Source: CAYWTX01 sp964461295
GTDB lineage: Bacteria; Planctomycetota; Phycisphaerae; SM23-33
Direction of reading: 5' to 3'
Length of the DNA stretch: 31,707 nucleotides
Assembly: GCA_964461295.1 (NCBI GenBank)
Contig: CAYWTX010000434.1
Span: 1-31,707 of the forward strand
This document shows, piece after piece, positions 13,899-22,354 of this stretch. A program made the position numbers and the translations under genes. The notes beneath the pieces were generated by a model. The model saw only the letters and a list, made by a program, of their open reading frames with translations, was not told the DNA's origin and did no database searches. How positions within the stretch are numbered: the first letter of the stretch is position 1; the number at the start of each line of letters is the position of its first letter.

Positions 13899-15676
13899 TC
13901 GCCAGGATGCGCAAGACCTTCGTGGCCGCCAGCGCCACCGACCGCGACGACATGCTGAAGGCCCTGCGCGCCCTTGGCGTGGTGCATGTCGCGCCGGTGG
14001 ACCCGGCGCGGGCCGTCGCCGAGGAACGCACCCTCGCCGCCATCGATTCCCTCGCCCGCGCCGTCCTGGCCCTGCGGGCCTGGAAGCCGGCCGGCGTTCG
14101 TCCGCGGCTTTCTCCGCACGACGCGGCCGTGGAAGTGCTGGCGATCGCGACGCGTTCCGCGGAGCGGCGAAGCCGCCTGGTTGCGCTCCACCGGCAGGTG
14201 GAGCAGCTTGCCCTGTGGGGCGACGTGAGGCTCGATACGTTCCAGGGCCTCGCCGCCGCCGGCGTGACCGTGCAGTTCTACTCGGTGCCGGCCGAGGACG
14301 TCGGTCAGGTGCGGGCCGACTTCGTGGAGGTGGTGGGCGATCTACCCGGCAAGCGCGTGCTGGCGGCCGTCGTGCTGCGCCGAATCGCCGCGGCCGAGGT
14401 GCCCGACAGCGCCGAGGCGATGCCCCTGCCGCAGCGCGACCGCCCGTCGCTTCGCGCCGAGGCGGCCGAGATCGACGCCGCCCTGACGGCAGACGGCGGG
14501 CGCATGGGCGAGTTGGCCCACCTGGCCGGCGGGATGGAAGCCGAGCAGGCCCGCCTGCGGCGTGAAGGGAAGTACACGGCCGTGTCGCGCAGCGGCATCG
14601 AGACGGCCGGCCTGTACGCGATCCAGGGCTGGGTGCCGTCCGACCGAGCCGCCGACCTGTCCGCCGGCCTGTCCGCCGCCGGCCTGTCCGCCGCCGTGGC
14701 GACCCGCGAGCCGGCCGCCGAAGAAGAGCCCCCCACGCTGCTGGCGCCGCCGTGGTGGGCGCGGCCGCTGGTGGCCCTGCTGAAGGTGCTGGGCACGGTG
14801 CCGGGCTACCGCGAGTTCGACGTGTCGGTTGCGTTCATGATCTTCCTGCCGGCGTTCTCAGCCATCCTGATCTCCGACGCCGGCTACGGGCTGCTGTACC
14901 TGCTGGCGCCCTGCCTGATGTACCGCAGGATGAAGGCGAGCGGCACGGGCTCGTTGGCCCAGCTCATCATGGTGGTCGGGCTGTTGTCCATGGTGTGGGG
15001 GGTCGTCACGTGCAGCTTCTTCGGGTTCGACATCAGCCGTCTGTTCGGGCGATCGCAGGCGTGGGTCAGCGTCGACATGAAGAAGGAGAGCATGGACTTC
15101 CTCATGCTCATGAGCGTGACTATCGGCGCGGTCCACCTGAGCCTGGCCCACCTGTGGAAGGCGAAGGCGGCGTGGCCGAGCCTGTCGGCCGCCGGCGAAC
15201 TGGGCTGGTCGATCTGGCTGTGGGGCATCTACGGCCTGGTGAACATGTTCCTGCTGGGCGGCACGTTCGACTGGAATACGGCGCCGTACTACCCGTGGTT
15301 GCTGGCCGGGGGCGGGGCGATGGCGATTCTGTTTGCCGCCCCCAGCCGCAACCCGCTGAAGATGCTCGGCCTGGGGCTGGCGAACTTCCCGCTCTCGGCC
15401 ATTGGCACGTTCGGCGACACGGTGAGCTACCTGCGTCTGATGGCGATCGGACTGGGCGGCAGCGCCCTGGCGGGGACGTTCAACCAGATGGGCACGGCCC
15501 TGCCGTGGTACGGCATGATCCCGGTGCTGCTGATCGGGCACGCCCTGAACGTGGCGCTGTCCATCGTGTCGCTGCTGGCGCACGGCGTGCGGCTCAACAT
15601 GCTGGAATTCTCGAACAACCTGGGTATGCAGTGGAGCGGATACGCGTACGAACCGTTCGGCAATCGGGCGACTTAG
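13895..15676 (+). CDS. ntpI: V/A-type ATPase subunit I (membrane stator, subunit a homologue)
   Basis: 593 residues from the ATG at 13895 (GGAGG 9 bases upstream), overlapping the subunit D stop by ATGA. The cytoplasmic N-terminal half (1-290) is the dumbbell-shaped stator arm. The C-terminal half has about seven membrane helices, beginning FDVSVAFMIFLPAFSAILISDAGYGLLY. The essential region with the ion-channel arginine is in FGDTVSYLRLMAIGLGG, and LNMLEFSNNLGMQWSGYAYEPF closes the protein as in the family. It forms the ion half-channels beside the proteolipid ring. A short imperfect internal repeat (SAGLSAAGLSAA) lies at about 250-265. Nothing essential appears missing. Confidence 0.94.
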   Translation: MIARMRKTFVAASATDRDDMLKALRALGVVHVAPVDPARAVAEERTLAAIDSLARAVLALRAWKPAGVRPRLSPHDAAVEVLAIATRSAERRSRLVALHRQVEQLALWGDVRLDTFQGLAAAGVTVQFYSVPAEDVGQVRADFVEVVGDLPGKRVLAAVVLRRIAAAEVPDSAEAMPLPQRDRPSLRAEAAEIDAALTADGGRMGELAHLAGGMEAEQARLRREGKYTAVSRSGIETAGLYAIQGWVPSDRAADLSAGLSAAGLSAAVATREPAAEEEPPTLLAPPWWARPLVALLKVLGTVPGYREFDVSVAFMIFLPAFSAILISDAGYGLLYLLAPCLMYRRMKASGTGSLAQLIMVVGLLSMVWGVVTCSFFGFDISRLFGRSQAWVSVDMKKESMDFLMLMSVTIGAVHLSLAHLWKAKAAWPSLSAAGELGWSIWLWGIYGLVNMFLLGGTFDWNTAPYYPWLLAGGGAMAILFAAPSRNPLKMLGLGLANFPLSAIGTFGDTVSYLRLMAIGLGGSALAGTFNQMGTALPWYGMIPVLLIGHALNVALSIVSLLAHGVRLNMLEFSNNLGMQWSGYAYEPFGNRAT

Positions 15677-15686
15677 GAGAGCTTTC

Positions 15687-16142
15687 ATGGAAGCGTTTCT
15701 CGGATCGATGGGCATGGCGTTGGCGATCGGCATGGCGGCGGTTGGCAGCAGCATCGGGGCCGGCGCGGCCGGGCGAAGCGCCGCCGGGGCATGGGCCAAG
15801 GACGCCAAGGCGGGCAAGGGCCTGCGATTCGTCTACATCGTGCTGGTGTCCGCCCCTATCACCCAGACGGTGTACGCCTTCCTGGTGGCGTTCCAGATGG
15901 CTGGCAAGCTTGCTCTGGCAAACTCCTACGGGGGGATGCTCCTGGGCATCGGCATCGGCACGGGCCTGGGCGAGATGCTCTCGGCGTGGATGCAGGGCGC
16001 CATCGGCGCCGCCGGCTGCCGCATGCTCAGCGAGACCGACGGCAAGGGCTTTGCCTTCGTTCTGATCGCGCTGGGCATCGCCGAGACGGTCGGCATATTC
16101 ACGCTGGTGTTCATGTCGATCCTGCTGGCCGGCGTGAAGTAG
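15687..16142 (+). CDS. ntpK: V/A-type ATPase subunit K (proteolipid, double hairpin)
   Basis: 151 residues with four membrane helices in two hairpins, the duplicated V-type form. Ten bases separate it from subunit I, with AGGAG close before the ATG. The residues that bind Na+ in Enterococcus hirae NtpK have visible counterparts: Thr59-Gln60 in helix 2 (PITQTVYAF), Gln103 in helix 3 (SAWMQGAIGAAG) and Glu133 in helix 4 (GIAETVGIF). Only the second hairpin carries the carboxylate, as in V-type rings. This suggests Na+ rather than H+ as the coupling ion, which is inference from the ligand pattern. It is the last gene of the operon; the neighbouring ktr genes face it. Confidence 0.95.
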   Translation: MEAFLGSMGMALAIGMAAVGSSIGAGAAGRSAAGAWAKDAKAGKGLRFVYIVLVSAPITQTVYAFLVAFQMAGKLALANSYGGMLLGIGIGTGLGEMLSAWMQGAIGAAGCRMLSETDGKGFAFVLIALGIAETVGIFTLVFMSILLAGVK

Positions 16143-16251
16143 CCGATTTCCCGCTTCCTCGCGCGTCGCGCAGAACCGGTCACTCCAACGGAGCCCATGG
16201 CTTCGGTGGCCGGCTGTCTGGTTGCTTCGGGCCCGATGCGCCGTTGGGGCC

Positions 16252-16932
16252 CTACCGCGTCGGGAACGAGCGGATCGCGTCGTCGTTGCCGATGACCACC
16301 AGCACGTCCCCGGGCTGCACCACGCTGTTGGGGCCGGGGGCGCTGAGGACGATCTCGCGGGCCGGCGCCCCGCCGCCGGCGTCCTCGCTCCGCCTGCGGA
16401 TCGCCACCACCAGCACCTTGAATCGCGTCCCTACCGCCAGGTCCGTCAGGCTGCGGCCGTGGAAACTCGGCGGGCTCTCCACCTGCGCCAGGCTGTAGCC
16501 GTCGGCCAGCACCGTTCGCTCGAGCACCGACGGCGCCAGAAGCCGGTCGGCCCAGCGGTCGGCGGACTCCTGCTCGGGGTTGACGATGTCGTCGGCCCCG
16601 ACGCGGGACAGGATCTGCGCCCGCACGACGGTGGTGGCGCGGCTGATCACCCGCGGGACGCCGATCTGCTTGAGGATCACCGTGGTCAGGACGCTTTCCT
16701 CGAACGCGGCGCCGATGCCCACGACGGCCACGTCCACCTTGTCGATCCCCTGCGAGCGCAAGGCTTCCTCGTCGGTGGAGTCCAGGCAGACCGCCAGCGT
16801 CACGCGGTCCTTGAGGTCCTCCACCAGCTCGCGGTTGCGGTCCACCGCGATCACCTCGGCGCCCGCGTCAGCCAGCGAGGTCGCCAGCCGCACGCCGAAC
16901 CGGCCCAGCCCAATGACGGCGAAACGTTCCAT
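16252..16932 (-). CDS. TrkA/KtrA-type potassium uptake regulator (RCK protein)
   Basis: 226 residues. The N-terminal Rossmann fold (TrkA-N/RCK-N) starts MERFAVIGLGRFGVRLA (Gly-x-Gly-x-x-Gly) and has an Asp at the end of strand 2 (VIAVDRN), which suits NAD(H) or adenine nucleotide binding. Residues 140-226 form a TrkA-C domain ending with VQPGDVLVVIGNDDAI. It is a cytoplasmic ring-forming gate regulator of a Ktr/Trk channel. The start at 16932 was chosen because homology begins there; the frame is open further upstream. It lies 68 bases downstream of the TrkH-like gene in the same direction, so the two form a pair. The single RCK unit (about 220 residues) is KtrA-like rather than the duplicated TrkA. 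Confidence 0.93.
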   Translation of the reverse strand: MERFAVIGLGRFGVRLATSLADAGAEVIAVDRNRELVEDLKDRVTLAVCLDSTDEEALRSQGIDKVDVAVVGIGAAFEESVLTTVILKQIGVPRVISRATTVVRAQILSRVGADDIVNPEQESADRWADRLLAPSVLERTVLADGYSLAQVESPPSFHGRSLTDLAVGTRFKVLVVAIRRRSEDAGGGAPAREIVLSAPGPNSVVQPGDVLVVIGNDDAIRSFPTR

Positions 16933-17000
16933 GGTTCTGCTCTCAGGCCGCGTCGTGCCGACGCGGTTGCCTTCATCCAGGCAAGGCTCGCTCTGGCCCG

Positions 17001-19244
17001 CTATCCGATCACCACCGCCTCCGACGGGTACGAATACCGTACCGGCCGCAACTTCGCCGCCAGCGCCAGCAGAAGCGTCAGCGGCCCTATCCGGCCGAGG
17101 AACATCGCCGCAATGATGTCCAACTTGCCGGGCAACGTCAACTTCGGCGTGACATTCGCCGACAGGCCCACCGTGCCGCACGCGCTGCACGACTCGAACA
17201 GCAGCTTGAGGAAGTCCCATCCGGGCATGGCCACGCAGAGCAGCAGCGTCACCGCGCCCACCATGCCCAGGTACAGCACGCCCAGCGTCAGCGCCCGCCG
17301 GATCGTCAGCACCGGCAGGCTTCGCCGGAACGCCTCCGCCTCATCGCGTTGGCGCACCATCGACCAGGCCGCGATCAGCAGCACCGCGAAAGTCACCGTC
17401 TTCATGCCCCCCGCCGTGCTCGCCGGGCTGCCGCCGATGACCATCAGCAGGCACACCACCAGGCGCCCCGCGTCGGACAGGTCCTCGCCCATGTCGATGG
17501 TGTTGAACCCCGCCGTCCGCGCCGTGACCGACGTGAACAGCGCCTCGCGCAGCCGCGGCCAGGGCGGCATGTTCCGCCACCGCGTCGGGTCGCCCCGCAC
17601 GTCGCTGCCCGGGCCGGTCAGAGCCATCCGCTCCGGGCTGGGCGCCGGGCCCTGCGGCTCCACCGCCAGCAGGAGCACCGCGCCGGCGACGATCAGCACC
17701 CCGCTGGTCCACAGCACCAGTTTGGAGTGCAGGCTCAGCCGCGGGCGCGGCGATCCCGCTTCGTTCGCGCGGCCGGACGTCCCCCCGCCGCGGCGCATCA
17801 GCTTGCCAACGGAGTGCTGGATGAGCCGCCCGCAGTCCTGCAGCACGGGGAAGCCCAGCCCGCCCAGGACGATCAGCGGGGCGATCACGCCCAGCACCTG
17901 CCAGTGCTCGCGCAGCGGCGTTTCCCACCCCTCGCGAACGCCCTGCATCAAGTTGTTGCCGTACAGGCCGAACCCCGCGTTGCAGAACGCCGAAACACTG
18001 TGGAACACGCCGTCCCAGACCGCCTGGCCCCGCGACGGCACGACGGGCCCCTGCGGAGCCGCGAACATCGGGTACAGCATCGCCGCGCCGATCGCCTCGA
18101 ACGTCAGCGTCACGGCTACGACGAACTTCACCACCCGCCCCAGTTGCCCGACGTTCTCCGAGCCCACCATCTGCCCCAGCGCCTCGGTCCCGCGCAGCGA
18201 AATGCCCTTGCCCACCATCAAGGCCAGCACCGTGCCGAACATCGTGATCCCCAGCCCGCCCAACTGGATCAGCCCCAGGATCACCGCCTGGCCCATGGGC
18301 GTGAACTCCGTCCCCGTGTCCCGCACCGCCAGCCCCGTCACGCACACGGCGCTCGTCGAGGTGAACAGGGCGTCCACGTAATACACCGGCGCGTTCGCCG
18401 GCGTGGCCGCGGGCAGCATCAGCAGCCCCGAGCCGACCAGGCACAGCAGCAGGAAACTGCCGATCAGCAGCCACGTCGGGTGGATGCCGCTGCCCGCGAA
18501 GCCGAGGTTCACGCCCACGCCCCGCATAATCAGTGAAATCAGAATATACACCTGCGTAATGATAACGTACAGGGCCCCCGCCGACATCGCCCCCGCGGTG
18601 AACCGCGGACCCGCCAGCGCCGCCGCCAGCCCCGCGCCCAGCAAGGCAAAGTCCACCCAGTTCTGCCGGAAGTAATCCCGCCGGTCCGCCGCGCCCTCCA
18701 GCCGCACGATCCGGTCCAGCACGAACAGGATCACCACGGCCGTCTGCACCGTGTGCAGGAACTCCCGCCTCGCCGGCAGCGGCTCGTGGAAGCCGTACTC
18801 CAGCAGCAGCGCCCCCACGGCCGCCAGCCCCGTCGCCGCCAGCAGCACGTTCAGCAGCACCATGCGCCGCCGCGGCGAGACCGCCAGCCACGACCGCGAC
18901 ACCAGCACGTACATCCCCAGCATCCCCGGCGCGGGGTCGTTGGCGATCGCCCCCGCGATCACCGCTGCCGCCGCCCCCGCCGTCAGCAGCAGGTCCAGCC
19001 AGTCGTGGACGACGTGCGCCCGGGCGTCCGGCGCCGTTGCCAGCCGGCGAAGCCGGTCCACCACGAACAGGGCCGCCAGGACGGCCTCGGCCGCGCATAG
19101 GATCCACGCGGGCCAGCCCGGCGGCATCGGCGCGGCGTACAGCAGCACCAGCACGCCGGCAGCGCACAGCCCCGCCAACGCCAGCACCCGCCGGGCGCCG
19201 CGCTGCCCCGGCTGCTCTTGCATCGATGGAACGGTCGGGTCCAT
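17001..19244 (-). CDS. TrkH/KtrB-type potassium transporter with extra N-terminal membrane domain
   Basis: 747 residues from the ATG at 19244 (ATG at 19223 is an alternative). The core from about residue 255 has the four half-channel repeats with their filter glycines: SAVCVTGLAV, SAFCNAGFG, TARTAGFNTI and SACGTVGLSA. These line the K+ pore. The first 250 residues are extra compared with usual 450-500-residue KtrB/TrkH proteins. They hold several membrane helices and a visible duplication: LFVVDRLRRL...HDWLDLLLTAG (60-90) and LFVLDRIVRL...QNWVDFALLGAG (173-205). The pattern resembles the S2-S3 part of voltage-sensor domains, though no arginine-rich S4 is evident. It forms a pair with the RCK gene downstream. 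Confidence 0.93.
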   Translation of the reverse strand: MDPTVPSMQEQPGQRGARRVLALAGLCAAGVLVLLYAAPMPPGWPAWILCAAEAVLAALFVVDRLRRLATAPDARAHVVHDWLDLLLTAGAAAAVIAGAIANDPAPGMLGMYVLVSRSWLAVSPRRRMVLLNVLLAATGLAAVGALLLEYGFHEPLPARREFLHTVQTAVVILFVLDRIVRLEGAADRRDYFRQNWVDFALLGAGLAAALAGPRFTAGAMSAGALYVIITQVYILISLIMRGVGVNLGFAGSGIHPTWLLIGSFLLLCLVGSGLLMLPAATPANAPVYYVDALFTSTSAVCVTGLAVRDTGTEFTPMGQAVILGLIQLGGLGITMFGTVLALMVGKGISLRGTEALGQMVGSENVGQLGRVVKFVVAVTLTFEAIGAAMLYPMFAAPQGPVVPSRGQAVWDGVFHSVSAFCNAGFGLYGNNLMQGVREGWETPLREHWQVLGVIAPLIVLGGLGFPVLQDCGRLIQHSVGKLMRRGGGTSGRANEAGSPRPRLSLHSKLVLWTSGVLIVAGAVLLLAVEPQGPAPSPERMALTGPGSDVRGDPTRWRNMPPWPRLREALFTSVTARTAGFNTIDMGEDLSDAGRLVVCLLMVIGGSPASTAGGMKTVTFAVLLIAAWSMVRQRDEAEAFRRSLPVLTIRRALTLGVLYLGMVGAVTLLLCVAMPGWDFLKLLFESCSACGTVGLSANVTPKLTLPGKLDIIAAMFLGRIGPLTLLLALAAKLRPVRYSYPSEAVVIG

Positions 19245-19250
19245 GTGGTA

Positions 19251-19386
19251 CTCAGCTTCCAGCTTCCAGCGGCCAGCCGCCGCCATGGCGGCCAACCCGC
19301 CTTCCCAGCCCAAGTCCGGCCAACGTTTGCGGTATGCCCCGGCCAGTCGTCCTGGAGGCTGGTAGCGGGAAGTTGGCGGCTGGGAG
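19251..19386. repeat. Repeat debris between the TrkH-like gene and hisI
   Basis: Two AGCTTCC units (19254-19267) followed by AGC and a GGCCAGCCGCC stretch on the left have a partly inverted, degenerate counterpart on the right (GGCGGCTGGGAGCT, ending at the hisI stop). The pairing is imperfect. It resembles the short-unit intergenic repeats seen elsewhere in the window. Confidence 0.35.
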
Positions 19387-19788
19387 CTACTTCTTCCCGT
19401 ACACCTTCGCCGGATCGAACAGCGGCTTGGCGATGGTCTCCCACTGGCCGCTGTCGGTCAGCTTCCTGTAGAAGCACGAGTAGTACCCGTCGTGGCACGC
19501 CGCCCCGTGCTGGGCTACCTCGATCACCAGCGTGTCGGCATCGCAGTCGGTGTAGATCGCCTTTACTTCCTGCACGTGGCCGGAGCTTTCGCCCTTCATC
19601 CAGTACTTCTGCCGGCTGCGCGACCAGAAGTGCGTCTTGCCCGTGCCAATGGTGTCCAGCAGCGCGCTGGCGTTCATGTAGGCCACCATCAGCACAGCCT
19701 TGGTCACGTGGTCCACGCACACCACGGGGATCAGCCCCGCCGCGTCGTACTTCAGCGACTTCACGGCCTGTTCCAGCTTCTCGTCCAT
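19387..19788 (-). CDS. hisI: Phosphoribosyl-AMP cyclohydrolase
   Basis: 133 residues from the ATG at 19788, with AAGGAG about 10 bases upstream; the longer frame upstream is rich in Arg and not conserved. The protein matches single-domain HisI: VLMVAYMNASALLDTIGTGK, HFWSRSRQKYWMKGESSGH, the metal-binding TDCDADTL and the cysteines of AACHDGYYSCFYR. It opens the purine ring of phosphoribosyl-AMP in histidine biosynthesis, using Zn2+ and Mg2+. The pyrophosphohydrolase domain (HisE) is not fused and must be elsewhere. No other his gene lies in the window. It reads toward the TrkH-like gene with a 142-base gap. Confidence 0.95.
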   Translation of the reverse strand: MDEKLEQAVKSLKYDAAGLIPVVCVDHVTKAVLMVAYMNASALLDTIGTGKTHFWSRSRQKYWMKGESSGHVQEVKAIYTDCDADTLVIEVAQHGAACHDGYYSCFYRKLTDSGQWETIAKPLFDPAKVYGKK

Positions 19789-20335
19789 TCGGCGAACGCT
19801 CCTTCCGTTGCGGAGGAACATCCTAGCGTCCGGTCGCCGCCGCTTCCAGCGGCGAATGCGTTGCCGGCCATCCGACTCGCATCCCCGTTCGGGACCGCGG
19901 CGGCAACGCCTGCAGCCTATACGCGGCTCGCGAAGATGTTCCGCGACGGCAGCTCCCGCGAGCCGCCGGCTCGGCGGCGTTGACATGGCCGTCACGATGG
20001 GCCTTCACCCGCGCCGCGAACCGTTCGCAGCCATGGCCCCCGGTTGAGGATCGGCGGCCCGCGGGACCGGCCTCTCGCGCTCCCGCGAGCGGCAGAGGCG
20101 TATCGCCGGCTGCGGGCGGATGCCGCTTCGTCCGGCCAGCCGCGAACCGATAGGGTGTGCCTGAATGCCTCCCGCCGAAAGCAGGTCGCCTCCTTGGCCA
20201 TCGCCGCGGCGAGGGAGGGGAGTGTCGGCCCAACCGACCGGATCCGGCGTGACCGGGGGCCGCTGGATCGGTTAGACTCATCAGTCAAGCGGCTGCATGG
20301 AGTCACGAACCCCCGAGTTGCATAGGGTCAACCTG
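19789..20335. other. Divergent intergenic region with GC-rich hairpins
   Basis: About 550 bases between hisI (leftward) and the exported protein (rightward). It must hold both promoters, but I could not place either with confidence. It contains strong stems: GGCTCGCG (19925-19932) with CGCGAGCC (19957-19964), and GCCGCCG-GCT-CGGCGGC (19962-19978). Open frames crossing it give no recognisable product. Confidence 0.45.
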
Positions 20336-21904
20336 ATGAAGCGAACAACTATGCCCGTGGCGGCGTTGGCGATGCTGTTTGCGGCGACGGCCTGGGCGGA
20401 CGAACTGGACGACCTGGCGAGGAAGGTCGACCCGCCCGCGCGGTTCAAGGACCACAAGGCCAACTGGTCCATCAAGGAGCAGACCTTCACCTACTGGGAC
20501 TACGACGACAAGGCCAAGGAAGCAAAGGCCGACACGTGTACGTGGTACGTGATCCACGACGGCGATACGGTGGCGGCCGCCGTCCCGCGCGGGTTCTTCC
20601 AGTCGGGGCAGGTCTACATCTACGACTTCCGCCCCGGCCGGGGGCCCAAGCAGGCGCCCATGCCCACCGAGCGATTCCACATCGAGACGGAGCGCGGCTC
20701 GGGGATCCGCACCGACGCGTTCATTCCCAGCGGGCCGGGCACGACCAAGGACACCTACGACTTCAAGATCGACGGCAACCGCGTCATCCTCACGCGCAGG
20801 TATTCCGGCACGAGCGCGTTCAACAAGTGGAGTCACAGCAGCAAGACGCCCGTGAAGGTCGAGGCGTGCAACACGGCAGTGCTGGCCGTCGACCCGCGGT
20901 TCGGCTACACCGTCGACATCACCTTCGACGCTTGGTGCAGCCAGAACATGACGCGGACGATGTACATCGAGGCCGGGCCGGCCTGGCGGCACAGCCCCTG
21001 GCCCGACGAGGTCTCCTGCTATCGCCTGGCCGTCTCGCGCGTGGGCAGGGAAGGCTTCGAGGGCTACCCCACCAACATGGGCGCCACCCTGCAGCACCGC
21101 GGCGACTTCGTCTGCCGCAACGACGGGATCATGGCCTTCCTCAACGACCAGACCGGCTGGAGCCCCACGTACACCAACAACAGCGGCGTGGACAGCACGC
21201 TCGTCGTCTGCGGCCCGCACACCGACCTGGACGTGACGCTGGACATGACCAAGGTGCTCAAGGAGAGGAAGGACGACATGAACCACTACGTCGTCCGCCA
21301 TCGCATGGTCGGCATGCCCCCGGAGATGACCAAGTACGTTTGGGACAACATGAAGCTCCTCCATCAGGGCGAGCAGAAACTCCTGCTGCGAATGGGCCGG
21401 CTGGAGGACTTCGAAGAGCAGCCGTTGGATGTGTGCACGAGCCGGCAGCGCGGCGTGACGCTCAACGGCAACTCCACCGTGAGCGATGAGGCGGCCCGCA
21501 GCGGCAGGAAATCGCTGAAGTTCACCGGCACGCTCCGCAACGGCAACCCCACGCTGTGCGTCCGTCCCGACCGGAAGTACCGCATCGAGGCGTGGATGAA
21601 GGTATCGACCATCACCGACGCCGACCGGGCTGCCGCGGCCGAGAAGGCCAAGGCTGCCGGCAAGCCCGCCGCCGCTCCGGCCGGCGAGGGGCAGGCCTAC
21701 ATGACGCTCGCCTTCGCCAAGTACGACATGGACGCCGCTGTCAGCGAGACGATGAAGTCCAACGCCGTGAAGCCCTCTGCCCAGTGGCAGCACGTCACGC
21801 TCGACTTCACCTCGCCCAAGTGGGGCCCCTCCCTCCGCCTGGGCCTGGTGTCTGAGAACTGTGTGGTCTACCTGGACGACTTCAAGTTCGCGGAAGTGAA
21901 GTAG
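20336..21904 (+). CDS. Exported protein of unknown family with C-terminal carbohydrate-binding-like domain
   Basis: 522 residues. The start at 20336 is chosen because it gives a standard signal peptide (MKRTTMPVAALAMLFAATAWA, cut before DE); in-frame upstream ATG codons would bury it. The body from about 25 to 350 is rich in Trp, Tyr, Asp and Lys and looks like a beta-rich extracellular domain; I do not recognise its family. From about residue 380, SDEAARSGRKSLKFTG, YRIEAWMKV and a final VYLDDFKF form the pattern of CBM4/9-type jelly-roll carbohydrate-binding modules. An Ala/Lys/Pro-rich loop interrupts it. A role in binding or processing polysaccharide outside the cytoplasm is plausible but not shown. 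No neighbour of related function is seen. Confidence 0.8.
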   Translation: MKRTTMPVAALAMLFAATAWADELDDLARKVDPPARFKDHKANWSIKEQTFTYWDYDDKAKEAKADTCTWYVIHDGDTVAAAVPRGFFQSGQVYIYDFRPGRGPKQAPMPTERFHIETERGSGIRTDAFIPSGPGTTKDTYDFKIDGNRVILTRRYSGTSAFNKWSHSSKTPVKVEACNTAVLAVDPRFGYTVDITFDAWCSQNMTRTMYIEAGPAWRHSPWPDEVSCYRLAVSRVGREGFEGYPTNMGATLQHRGDFVCRNDGIMAFLNDQTGWSPTYTNNSGVDSTLVVCGPHTDLDVTLDMTKVLKERKDDMNHYVVRHRMVGMPPEMTKYVWDNMKLLHQGEQKLLLRMGRLEDFEEQPLDVCTSRQRGVTLNGNSTVSDEAARSGRKSLKFTGTLRNGNPTLCVRPDRKYRIEAWMKVSTITDADRAAAAEKAKAAGKPAAAPAGEGQAYMTLAFAKYDMDAAVSETMKSNAVKPSAQWQHVTLDFTSPKWGPSLRLGLVSENCVVYLDDFKFAEVK

Positions 21905-22354
21905 GCTGCCTCGGCCGCGAACGGGCAGCGACCGCGGCCGACTCGTGCAGGAACAGGAGGGGGACGCCTTGGGCGGCGATCCGGCCGCCCTTCAGGTGGA
22001 AGGTACCGGCGGCGCAGCAACTCGCCAGTCTGCGGAGAAACAGGGCTCATCCGGGTTCGCCGTGCGTGGGGCCATGCCGGACCGGGCCGCGTCGTGAAGG
22101 CGCCTCTGTCGCTTCGCTGACGCGCGAAACCCGTCAGTCCACACGCACTTTGTTCGTCAAACGCGGCTGGGACGACCTGGGGTACGTCCGAGCGACTCCT
22201 AACCAGCCGGCGCAACCAATGTCTTGTTGGTTGAGGAGACCTTTTTCGCTATTCTGTGACTTTGCGGGCGAACTTGGCTGGGTTGCGGGCGTTTCAATAG
22301 TGGGATCCTGTGGTCTGGATCACTACACGGACCCGGCCCGCGGAGGTTGTCGCG
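21905..22354. other. Intergenic region before the HEAT-repeat gene
   Basis: 450 bases with no recognised gene. Near the right end lie the palindrome CAACCAA/TTGGTTG (22213-22233) and a weak promoter-like pair, TTGGTT and TATTCT with 17 bases between (22228-22256). These may control the downstream gene. Confidence 0.4.
22213..22233. promoter_or_regulatory. 7-bp inverted repeat, possible operator
   Basis: CAACCAA (22213-22219) and TTGGTTG (22227-22233) pair perfectly around TGTCTTG. The right arm overlaps the possible -35 box of a weak promoter. It lies about 120 bases before the HEAT-repeat gene. It could equally be a terminator for the gene to the left, since five T follow at 22242-22246. 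Confidence 0.3.

Noticed and set aside
16222..18381. A 719-codon plus-strand open frame opposite the RCK and TrkH-like genes
   Set aside because: The product is low-complexity Arg/Ser/Pro-rich and opposite two clearly conserved genes; a GC-driven shadow frame.
20044..20325. A 93-residue plus-strand frame before the exported protein
   Set aside because: Its composition is plausible, but there is no ribosome binding site or recognisable motif, and it runs through GC-rich hairpins in a divergent promoter region.
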